Origin: UKL13-2 sp044229235
GTDB lineage: Bacteria > Pseudomonadota > Gammaproteobacteria > Burkholderiales > Usitatibacteraceae
DNA length: 64,000 nt
Assembly (NCBI GenBank): GCA_044229235.1
Contig: JBGATH010000011.1
Span: 1-64,000, forward strand
Direction of reading: 5' to 3'
Of this stretch, positions 1-6,408 are shown piece after piece. The translations under genes were made by a program, and so were the position numbers. Under the pieces are notes generated by a model, which was not told where the DNA came from, searched no databases, and saw only the letters and a program-made list of their open reading frames with translations. Each line of letters begins with the position of its first letter. Position 1 is the stretch's first letter.

Positions 1-66
1 CAGCTTGAATTCCTTGCTGTGCCGGACGCGAATGCGATCCGGGTTCTTCTTCTCGGCTTTCGCCAT
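1..66 (-). CDS. Transposase-like protein, N-terminal 22 codons only (runs off window)
   Basis: On the minus strand an ATG at 66-64 opens a frame reading MAKAEKKNPDRIRVRHSKEFKL that continues out of the window. A perfect AGGAGG (complement of 73-78) sits just upstream, so the start is convincing. The basic stretch followed by RHSKEFKL resembles the first residues of IS3-family OrfA proteins (helix-turn-helix transposase subunit). That is inference from 22 residues. The sequence just outside (about 90-120, containing GTGTCCGGAAAAGTC) could be the end of this insertion sequence, but the partner end is not in the window. Confidence 0.45.
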   Translation of the reverse strand, partial: MAKAEKKNPDRIRVRHSKEFKL

Positions 67-229
67 TTGACACCTCCTCAGGTATTGTCTACCTTCAAAA
101 GTGTCCGGAAAAGTCAGGCTAGCTCAGTCTGACCCCATTTGTTCTCGAACGCGAAAACGACCAATGCCACTGGTGAACAATAGCCGCCTTCAACGCCAAA
201 ATTGACTCTTCAATCGCACAGGTGAACCT

Positions 230-508
230 ATGGAGTATTCGCCGTTTCAAATGTTTCTGAATTCCTTCCTCGGGGTCGCCTGCGCGATGACGGTGGTCGC
301 GAAACGCATTCGCACACCAGCCAAACACATCGTACTCTTTGCAGCGATTTTTCTATTTTTCTTTTTCGCCAATTTTTGGTTTTTGCAGGCCAAGTATTCG
401 CTTTGGGAGGCGGTGTATAGGGGGGGCACAATTGCCGCCTTGCCATTCCTACTTGGCTTTGGCTGGTCATACGTTCTACCAAGCGTTGAAAAAAAACGCT
501 CGCGGTGA
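230..508 (+). CDS. Small hydrophobic membrane protein, unknown
   Basis: 92 residues. After about 25 residues there are two to three hydrophobic segments: one around residues 12-24, a very strong Phe-rich one around 33-51, and one around 66-80. The protein ends in a basic tail (KKRSR), consistent with an inner-membrane protein with a cytoplasmic C-terminus. AGGTGA lies a few bases before the ATG. Base composition is visibly lower in G+C than the flanking genes, and it sits among insertion-sequence debris, so it may be horizontally acquired. I do not recognise the family and assign no function. Confidence 0.5.
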   Translation: MEYSPFQMFLNSFLGVACAMTVVAKRIRTPAKHIVLFAAIFLFFFFANFWFLQAKYSLWEAVYRGGTIAALPFLLGFGWSYVLPSVEKKRSR

Positions 509-595
509 GTTTCATTACAACTACCATCGAACCATCGAGGCTTGCAATGTAGCAATGCAGGACACGCTCCCAGTTGCACTTTCATTGGTTGGCAA

Positions 596-848
596 AACAT
601 TGGGGTCAAGTCTTGCCTTTTGCCCGCACAAGCGAAAGGCAAGATTTGATGCCGAAGTTCCCTCACAGGCAGCTCGACCGTAGAAATGACATCGATAGGG
701 GCACTCGCGCAAAATGGGAATGGCAACCGATCTAACACGTCATTCCACACGGACGCCCCGATGGCAGCGCGCCTGTGGACTAAGTCGTTAGACTCCACAA
801 CTCGCCACATTTGTCCGCGGCACCTGAACCCAATCCCACGACTCTTCA
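596..848. repeat. 253-bp direct repeat, copy 1
   Basis: This block aligns without gaps to 1061-1313 (constant offset of 465 bp). It is almost identical in its first 200 bp and diverges in the last 50. It contains two hairpins. At 606-649 the arms TCAAGTCTTGCCTTT and AAAGGCAAGATTTGA pair almost perfectly. At about 774-803 TGTGGA..TCCACA encloses CTAA..TTAG. GGGGTCAAG-type ends with a long stem resemble the palindromes found beside REP-associated (Y1) transposases, but no such transposase is present. It looks noncoding. Confidence 0.75.
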
Positions 849-860
849 CAAACATCGGGG

Positions 861-1058
861 TCAGTTACCGTCTTTAAAGTCAAGTTTTAGCAAGGCCAAC
901 TTCATGTCGAATGGCCTGCCCGACTTGATCACACCGTAGATGATATGGGCAAGCTTTCGCATCACCGCGCCTATCACCGCTTTCGGTGCCAATCCATTTT
1001 CCTTCAGTCGATCACCAAATACTCTGAGCGCCTGGTTGTGCCTTCTTGCGCACAACAT
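861..1058 (-). pseudogene. IS110-family transposase, C-terminal remnant
   Basis: About 65 codons on the minus strand carrying the C-terminal signature of the IS110/IS116/IS902 (Transposase_20) domain: LCARRHNQALRVF, then RLKENGLAPKAVIGAVMRKLAHIIYGVI. A complete IS110 transposase has roughly 320-400 residues with an N-terminal DEDD catalytic domain. All of that is missing here because homology stops abruptly at about 1058, where repeat copy 2 begins. The gene is therefore dead. The same AACATCGGGGTCA string occurs at both edges (851-863 and 1061-1073), suggesting a rearrangement through short homology. Confidence 0.7.
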
Positions 1059-1060
1059 CC

Positions 1061-1313
1061 AACATCGGGGTCAAGTCTTGCCTTTTGCCCGCACAAGCGA
1101 AAGGCAAGATTTGATGCCGAAGTTCCCTCACAGGCAGCTCGAACGTTGAAATGACATCGATAAGGGCACTCGCGCAAAATGGGAATGGCAACCGATCTAA
1201 CACGTCATTCCACGCGGACGCCCCAATGGCAGCGCGCCTGTGGACTAAGTCGTTAGACTCCACAAACTGCCACATTTTTGCGCGACCCCGTAACCCACTC
1301 CCACAACCCTTCC
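1061..1313. repeat. 253-bp direct repeat, copy 2
   Basis: Second copy of the element at 596-848, with the same two hairpins (long-stem one at 1071-1114). Its right end stops about 10 bp before the thioesterase start at 1323, so it supplies that gene's entire upstream region. It joins the truncated IS110 remnant directly on its left. Confidence 0.75.
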
Positions 1314-1322
1314 CACCTCCCC

Positions 1323-1739
1323 ATGAAAACACCCGAACACTTCAACACCCTCGGCCGCGAGACCCTGCCGGGCCTGCTGGGCATGGTTTTCACGGTGGTC
1401 AGCCCGGAAGAGGTCAGGGCAGAACTGGAAGTCCGGAAGGCGCTTATGGCGCCGAACGGGTTTCTTCACGCAGCGTCGGTGGTCGCGCTGGCCGATACCG
1501 CCTGCGGCTACGGATGTGTCGTCAACCTACCGGCCAATGCCGGAGGCTTCACCACCATTGAGTTGAAGTCCAACCACCTCGGTACGGCCAAGGAAGGCAC
1601 CATCGATTGCGTCGCGAAGCCGGTGCATATCGGCAAGACAACCCAGGTCTGGGATGCCGTCGTCAGTCATCGGGAATCGGGCAAGAAGATTGCACTCTTC
1701 CGCTGCACACAGATGGTGCTTTACCCGAGTGAGGCCTGA
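1323..1739 (+). CDS. PaaI/YbgC-type hotdog-fold thioesterase
   Basis: 138 residues, the usual size for a single hotdog domain. It probably hydrolyses an acyl-CoA or aryl-CoA thioester in the cytoplasm. The signature FLHAASVVALADTACGYG (about residues 45-62) matches the PaaI helix motif, with HAA where many relatives have HGG. The conserved TTIELKSNHLGTA strand and the GKTTQVWDAVV strand follow. I chose the ATG at 1323 because the protein then begins like its relatives; an in-frame upstream start at 1278 lies inside the repeat. Substrate unknown. It stands alone between mobile debris and small genes. Confidence 0.85.
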   Translation: MKTPEHFNTLGRETLPGLLGMVFTVVSPEEVRAELEVRKALMAPNGFLHAASVVALADTACGYGCVVNLPANAGGFTTIELKSNHLGTAKEGTIDCVAKPVHIGKTTQVWDAVVSHRESGKKIALFRCTQMVLYPSEA

Positions 1740-1927
1740 GGAATCGAAGTGATGGGAGTGGGTTGTTTTGCAGCAGGCGAAGAGCAAATCACGCCGCCCC
1801 CTTTGTCAAACTATCAAACCAAGCCGATGAACGCGAATTCGGCGACCAGCGAAGAAAGCACAGTGATATCGAGAGTCTTTGGCGGGCGTACCCTGCAGTT
1901 CAGCGCGCAAGTCGCGCCCGGTAGGCA

Positions 1928-2128
1928 ATGACGTTTCCACGCATCATCCTCTTGGCACTCTGCGTTGCCGTCGGCTGGGCAGTCGGCTTCGTCGGTGAAC
2001 TGCTGTCCGGCAGTCAATCGTGGTACCTGGCAATACCGGGCGCAATCGCGGCCGGTTGGTTTGCCGTCGCCAATCCGGAGCGTTGCACTGCCAAGGAACC
2101 GCCTCGCAACAATGATGGTGCGGCCTGA
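1928..2128 (+). CDS. Small two-segment membrane protein, unknown
   Basis: 66 residues with two hydrophobic stretches (about 5-25 and 32-48) and a short polar tail ending KEPPRNNDGAA. A purine-rich GGTAGG precedes the ATG. No family is recognised. Codon use looks normal for the genome. The 188 bp between the thioesterase stop and this start show no convincing gene. It could be spurious, because short hydrophobic frames arise by chance in G+C-rich DNA. Confidence 0.4.
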   Translation: MTFPRIILLALCVAVGWAVGFVGELLSGSQSWYLAIPGAIAAGWFAVANPERCTAKEPPRNNDGAA

Positions 2129-2222
2129 AATGCCGGCCACATTCATTCGCGGCGCTTTCGGGCACACGCCCTTTGCCTGCGATGCATCCTTCCATCAATC
2201 TTCCACCCACTCCACAATCGCC

Positions 2223-2705
2223 ATGAAGTCACTCGTCGCCACTCTCATTGCCGCCACAATTTCCGTCCAGGCCCTCGCCGCCACCGACCCCGCGCCCAGC
2301 ACACCTCTGCTCGGCGCCTGGTCAGTCGATATCTCGCGCCTGCCGATGGCGCCGCAGGCGCGGCCCAAGTCGGTGACGATCACTTTTTCCAGCGCAGGGG
2401 CCGGCAAGCTGGCAACCAAGGTAGAAGTGATCGACCCGACCGGCGCGCGGCTCGAGGCCGATGGCGTCACGCCGCTCGATGGCACGGCGACCGCGGTGAA
2501 ATCAAACTTCGAGGCCGACATGTCGGCTACCACCATGCCGATCCCTGAGGTGCTGATCATGCAGCTCGCCAAGGGCGGCGCGCCGGCCTCCACGCGCATC
2601 TACACGGTTGCGGCCGATGGCAAGTCCATGACCGAGACCGTGGCGTACTTCAGCGCGGACGGGCAGCCGCTGTTTCGCAAGAATTACTTTTCGCGCAGGC
2701 GCTAG
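2223..2705 (+). CDS. Secreted/periplasmic protein of unknown function
   Basis: 160 residues from the ATG at 2223. The N-terminus is a classical Sec signal peptide (MKSLVATLIAATISVQALA, cleavage likely after ALA). The mature part starts ATDPAPSTPLLGAWSVDIS and is rich in Thr/Ser with an alternating beta-type pattern (VTITFSSAG, TRIYTVAADGKSMTETVAYF), like small lipocalin-like or DUF-type beta-barrel proteins that open with LxGxW. The frame runs open far upstream (1965), but only the 2223 start gives a signal peptide. Function unknown. Confidence 0.65.
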   Translation: MKSLVATLIAATISVQALAATDPAPSTPLLGAWSVDISRLPMAPQARPKSVTITFSSAGAGKLATKVEVIDPTGARLEADGVTPLDGTATAVKSNFEADMSATTMPIPEVLIMQLAKGGAPASTRIYTVAADGKSMTETVAYFSADGQPLFRKNYFSRRR

Positions 2706-2732
2706 TCAGGCGGAAAGCGGCGCGGCGGGCCG

Positions 2733-3071
2733 CTATGCCTTCCGCACAAACTCCGACTTCAGCTTCATCGCACCGATGCCATCGATCTTGCAATCGATGT
2801 TGTGATCGCCGTCCACCAGCTTGATGTTTTTCACCTTGGTGCCGCCCTTGACCACTTGGGATGAGCCCTTGACCTTCAGGTCTTTGATCACGGTTACCGC
2901 ATCGCCGTCGTGGAGCGCGTTGCCGTTGGCATCCGTGACCACCAAGCCGTCCGGCGCCGCCGCCTCGGCGGTCGCGCTCCACTCGTGCGCGCACTCGGGG
3001 CACACGTAGCGGCCGCCGTCTTCGTAGGTAAACGTGGATTTGCATTCGGGGCAGGCGGGAAGGTTGCTCAT
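2733..3071 (-). CDS. yjdM: YjdM/PhnA zinc-ribbon domain protein
   Basis: 112 residues, the normal length for the YjdM (formerly PhnA) family. An N-terminal zinc ribbon has CPEC at about residues 7-10 and CPEC at 24-27. It is followed by the family's SH3-like domain containing DANGNALHDGDAVTVIKDLKVKG and ending LKSEFVRKA. The family was once named for phosphonate metabolism, but the name is not supported biochemically; its role is unknown. It is convergent with the secreted-protein gene (27-bp gap), and its promoter must lie in the gene-free region starting at 3072. Confidence 0.92.
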   Translation of the reverse strand: MSNLPACPECKSTFTYEDGGRYVCPECAHEWSATAEAAAPDGLVVTDANGNALHDGDAVTVIKDLKVKGSSQVVKGGTKVKNIKLVDGDHNIDCKIDGIGAMKLKSEFVRKA

Positions 3072-3239
3072 GGGGGTCTCGACAGAAGGGAAATGGTGCG
3101 CGCCGGCGGCGGATCAGCTGGTGCCGCGCGCAGGCATGGCTGCCACTGTACCAAAGGCTGGTGGGCCGACCGGCTTCGAGACGGCGCGGCGGGTCAGTTT
3201 TGATCCGGCGGATGAACAGGTTGAGAACGACAAAAAGGG

Positions 3240-3395
3240 GTCTCCTTCCCCGGCGCAGGCCGGGGGTGAGGTGGGGAATTCGCGGAGCATGCTCCACGCC
3301 CGACGAACGCCAATCCAGTGCATTGGATTGGCCCAATTTCGCCTTTCCGCGGGTTACAACTTGGGCCCCGGCCTTCGCCGGGGAAGGGAAATTTT
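3240..3395. repeat. Cluster of GC-rich inverted repeats (REP/BIME-like)
   Basis: CTTCCCCGGCGCAGGCCGGGG near 3244-3264 and CCCCGGCCTTCGCCGGGGAAGG near 3366-3387 are inverted copies of one short element. Between them, around 3310-3333, GCCAATCC and GGATTGGC form a further palindrome. Two oppositely oriented REP-like units around a spacer is the layout of a bacterial interspersed mosaic element. This family is distinct from the 66-bp palindromes elsewhere in the window. Confidence 0.6.
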
Positions 3396-3444
3396 TTCGC
3401 GGCAATATGTTTGGCTGGCATGCCTTCAGAAGCACCCGGGTGCC

Positions 3445-3510
3445 AAACTCCAGCATTGGTGCGGAGTTCAGGGCATTTTTGGCCTGGAAGGCGCGCCAAT
3501 GCTGGAGTTT
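3445..3510. repeat. 66-bp two-tier palindrome, copy 1
   Basis: The outer arms are AAACTCCAGCATTGGTGCGG (left) and CGCGCCAATGCTGGAGTTT (right). The inner part carries CAGGGC-ATTTTT-GGCCTG, a second hairpin with an AT-rich loop. This is one of five related copies in the window (others at 8969, 15763, 49888 and 54103). It is the only copy not directly behind a stop codon. Confidence 0.85.
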
Positions 3511-3574
3511 GGCCCTCTTTACGAGCCGAATCATCCACCGGCGACTCGCGCCCCTTGTGCAGCGCAATATTTAT

Positions 3575-3588
3575 TTGATGAAGATCAC
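3575..3588 (+). promoter_or_regulatory. FNR/ANR-type operator upstream of the MaoC-Pta gene
   Basis: TTGAT-GAAG-ATCAC matches the FNR/ANR/CRP-fold anaerobic regulator consensus TTGAT-N4-ATCAA at 9 of 10 defined positions. It lies 173 bp before the start of the phosphotransacetylase fusion gene. TATCGT at 3629-3634 could be a -10 element, putting the box near -60 (class I position); that part is weak. Acetate-forming genes are classical targets of anaerobic control, which fits. Confidence 0.5.
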
Positions 3589-3761
3589 AGGTCGTGCGCC
3601 TTTTGCCGCATGTGTCCGGCGAAAGCGCTATCGTGTCCATACAGCTTCTCGGAGTGTTTGACCCGAACAATAAGCGGCCGGACCACCGGCCAAAACGAGC
3701 GTCGCGCACCGGTAACCAGCGCGGCGCAAACTCTCCCTGGCTTGCAACACGGACCCGACGC

Positions 3762-5201
3762 ATGAACACCAACCTGCTTACCGAAAACTGCCTCGAAAAC
3801 GTCACGTTTGATGAACTGCGCGTCGGCCAGAGTGCCCGGCTGCTGCGGACCATCACGCTGGCGGACATCCAGGCTTTTGCCGCCGTTTCCGGCGACACCA
3901 ATCCGGCGCACCTCGATCCCGGCTACGCCAACGACACGCTGTTCCACGGCGTGATCGCGCACGGCATGTGGGGCGGCGCATTAATTTCCGCGCTGCTGGG
4001 CACCGAGTTTCCGGGCCCCGGCACAATCTACCTGGATCAGGAACTGCATTTCACCAAGCCGGTGCGCATCGGCGACACGCTGGCGGTGACCGCTACCGTG
4101 ATGAGCAAGAACAACGAGAAGAAGAGTGTCGAACTCGACTGCCAGGTGGTGAACCAGAAGGGCGACCGGGTGCTGTTCGGCACCGCGCGCGTGCTGGCAC
4201 CCACCCAGAAGGTCAGGCTGCCGCGGGTAACGGCGCCGCAGATCCAGCTATTCGACCCCGAGGCGCGCTTCAAGGAGCTGCTGGCGCTGGGCACCAACAT
4301 CCCGGCGGTGCGCTGCGCCGTGGTACATCCCTGCGACGTCGATTCGCTCAGCGGCGCGATGGATGCCGCGCGCCACGGGCTGATCATTCCGGTGCTGATC
4401 GGCCCGGAAATCCGCATTCGTTACGCCGCGCGCGAAGCGGTGATCGACCTTGGCAACACCGAGATTATTTCCATGCCGCACAGCCATGCGGCGGCCGAAC
4501 ACGCGGCCGGGATGGCGGCGCGCGGCGAAGTGGAAATGCTGATGAAGGGCAGCCTGCACACCGATGAGCTGATCCACGCGGTGCTGGCGCAGCCGGCGTT
4601 GCGCACCAAGCGGCGCATGTCGCATGTGTTCCGCTTCGATGTGCCGCTGTACCCCAAGCCGCTGCTGATCACCGACGCCGCGCTCAACATCCATCCCACG
4701 CTGCCGGAGAAAGTCGACATCATCCAGAACGCCATCGACTTCGCGCACATGATGGGCGTGAAGGAACCCAAGGTCGCCATTCTTTCGGCGGTGGAGACGG
4801 TCAACCCCAACATTCCCTCGACGCTGGACGCGGCAGCCCTGTGCAAGATGGCCGATCGCGGGCAAATCACCGGCGGCGTGCTCGATGGTCCGCTGGCGTT
4901 CGACAATGCCATCTCGCTGCACGCCGCGCAGATCAAGCAGATCAATTCGCGCGTGTCGGGCGATGCCGACATCCTCGCCGTGCCCGACCTTGAAAGCGGC
5001 AACATGCTTGCCAAGCAGCTCGAATACCTGGCCGGCGCCACCGTATCCGGCCTGGTGCTGGGCGCGCGTGTGCCGATCGCACTCACCAGCCGCGCCGACG
5101 GCCCGATGGCCCGCGTCGGCTCGGCGCTGCTCGCGCAACTGGTGGCTTTCAATGCGCGCCGCGACCATCCGCGTGAGGCGTGGTCGGAAAACGACGACTG
5201 A
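3762..5201 (+). CDS. Bifunctional MaoC-type enoyl-CoA hydratase / phosphate acetyltransferase
   Basis: 479 residues, two fused domains. Residues about 15-150 form a MaoC/(R)-specific enoyl-CoA hydratase domain with the hydratase-2 signature VSGDTNPAHLDPGYA (catalytic Asp45 and His50 by position) and FHGVIAHGM. Residues about 165-470 form a phosphate acetyl/butyryltransferase (PTA_PTB) domain ending near GLVLGARVPIALTSRAD. The enzyme should convert acyl-CoA plus phosphate to acyl phosphate for the acetate kinase encoded 8 bp downstream. The hydratase half may link beta-oxidation intermediates to (R)-3-hydroxyacyl-CoA, the substrate of the adjacent PHA synthase. The ATG at 3762 is preferred over upstream in-frame codons because the MaoC domain then starts normally. 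Confidence 0.93.
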   Translation: MNTNLLTENCLENVTFDELRVGQSARLLRTITLADIQAFAAVSGDTNPAHLDPGYANDTLFHGVIAHGMWGGALISALLGTEFPGPGTIYLDQELHFTKPVRIGDTLAVTATVMSKNNEKKSVELDCQVVNQKGDRVLFGTARVLAPTQKVRLPRVTAPQIQLFDPEARFKELLALGTNIPAVRCAVVHPCDVDSLSGAMDAARHGLIIPVLIGPEIRIRYAAREAVIDLGNTEIISMPHSHAAAEHAAGMAARGEVEMLMKGSLHTDELIHAVLAQPALRTKRRMSHVFRFDVPLYPKPLLITDAALNIHPTLPEKVDIIQNAIDFAHMMGVKEPKVAILSAVETVNPNIPSTLDAAALCKMADRGQITGGVLDGPLAFDNAISLHAAQIKQINSRVSGDADILAVPDLESGNMLAKQLEYLAGATVSGLVLGARVPIALTSRADGPMARVGSALLAQLVAFNARRDHPREAWSENDD

Positions 5202-5209
5202 CACGCGGC

Positions 5210-6394
5210 ATGGCCATCCTCGCGGTCAACGCTGGCTCATCCACGCTGAAGTTCTCGCTGCATCCGGTCGACCGGGGCGCGGTGCGGGCGTGTGTCCTGT
5301 CGGGCAGCGTTGAGGGACTGGAACCTGGAGGGGCGCCTGCGCTGCGCTGGACAAGCCACGGCACCACCCGGCACACCACGCTGCCGGCCGCCGGCGCGGA
5401 TGCGTTCGACGCGGCATTGCGGAGCCTGCGCGATTTACTGTCCAGTCAGCCGGGCCTGCCGTCGATTGAAGCGGTGGCGCATCGCGTGGTGCATGGTGGC
5501 CGTGCATTTCGTGCCAGCGTGGTGATCACCGATGAAATTCTGGTCGCACTCGCCGGCCTCAATTCGCTGGCGCCGCTGCACCAGCCGCACAACGTTGCGG
5601 GCATCCGCGCATTTCGCAAGGCCTTTCCGCAGCTGCCGCAGATCGCCTGCTTCGATACCGCCTTTCACGCCACGCTGCCCGAGCTTGAGTACACCTTCGC
5701 GCTGCCGCGTGAACTCACCGAGCAGGGCGTGCGCCGCTATGGCTTCCACGGTCTGTCATACCAGTTTGTCATCGAGTCACTGCTGGCCTGTTCGCCGCAA
5801 GCGCGCGGGCGGGTGCTGATGGCGCATCTGGGCAATGGCGCCAGCCTGTGTGCCGCGCGCGACGGACGCAGCGTGGCCACCACCATGGGTTTTTCGGCGC
5901 TCGATGGCCTGATGATGGGCACACGCACCGGCGCGCTCGATCCGGGGGTGCTGCTGTATCTGCTGGAGCAGGGCTGGGACCATGATCGCTTGCAGGCGCT
6001 GCTGTACAGGCAAAGCGGGCTGCTGGGCGTATCCGGCATTTCCGCCGACATGCGCCGGCTGCGCGCCGACGATAGCGCCGATGCCCGGCGTGCCATTGAC
6101 CTGTTCACGCATCGCATCATCCGCGAGTCGGGTGCGCTGGTGGCGAGTCTGGGCGGGCTGGATGTGCTGGCCTTCAGCGGCGGCATCGGCGAGCACGATG
6201 CGGCGTTGCGCGCGCAGGTATGCGGCGGGCTGGCGCACCTGGGCGTGGCACTTGATAGCGGGCTCAACGCGCGTGCCGATGGCGAACGCATCGAGGCCAT
6301 CCACGCCGCCGACAGCCGTATCCAGGTGTGGGTCGTCCCCACCGACGAAGGCACCGTCGCCGCGCGCGAGACGCTGGCGCTGATCAAACCGTAA
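5210..6394 (+). CDS. ackA: Acetate/propionate kinase
   Basis: 394 residues, full length for the acetokinase family. It opens with ILAVNAGSSTLKFSL (first acetokinase signature), has HRVVHGG, the second signature region RYGFHGLSYQ (about residue 180), HLGNGASLCA and, near the C-terminus, FSGGIGEHDAALR. It makes ATP from acyl phosphate and ADP in the cytoplasm, completing the Pta-AckA overflow pathway with the preceding gene, to which it is surely co-transcribed (8-bp gap). Convergent with phaC, with only 14 bp between the stops and no obvious terminator. Confidence 0.95.
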   Translation: MAILAVNAGSSTLKFSLHPVDRGAVRACVLSGSVEGLEPGGAPALRWTSHGTTRHTTLPAAGADAFDAALRSLRDLLSSQPGLPSIEAVAHRVVHGGRAFRASVVITDEILVALAGLNSLAPLHQPHNVAGIRAFRKAFPQLPQIACFDTAFHATLPELEYTFALPRELTEQGVRRYGFHGLSYQFVIESLLACSPQARGRVLMAHLGNGASLCAARDGRSVATTMGFSALDGLMMGTRTGALDPGVLLYLLEQGWDHDRLQALLYRQSGLLGVSGISADMRRLRADDSADARRAIDLFTHRIIRESGALVASLGGLDVLAFSGGIGEHDAALRAQVCGGLAHLGVALDSGLNARADGERIEAIHAADSRIQVWVVPTDEGTVAARETLALIKP

Positions 6395-6408
6395 CCGGCA
6401 AACGCGGC

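Larger units (their letters stand above)
3072..3761. other. Gene-free region of about 690 bp rich in palindromes
   Basis: No reading frame here looks like a protein; the frames present are translations of inverted repeats. The region contains a palindrome cluster (3240-3395), one copy of the 66-bp palindrome family (3445-3510) and an FNR/ANR-like site (3575-3588). It must hold the promoters of yjdM (leftward) and of the MaoC-Pta gene (rightward). Confidence 0.8.

Noticed and set aside
247..855. A 202-codon minus-strand frame across the first 253-bp repeat, with a matching frame in copy 2
   Set aside because: Part of it stays open in both copies (LVHRRAAIGAS..NDVLDRLPFPF), but copies of equal sequence necessarily share a frame. 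There is no ribosome-binding site or domain, and it runs through a hairpin.
1749..1931. 60-codon frame after the thioesterase
   Set aside because: No ribosome-binding site, no hydrophobic or domain pattern, and an unlikely composition.
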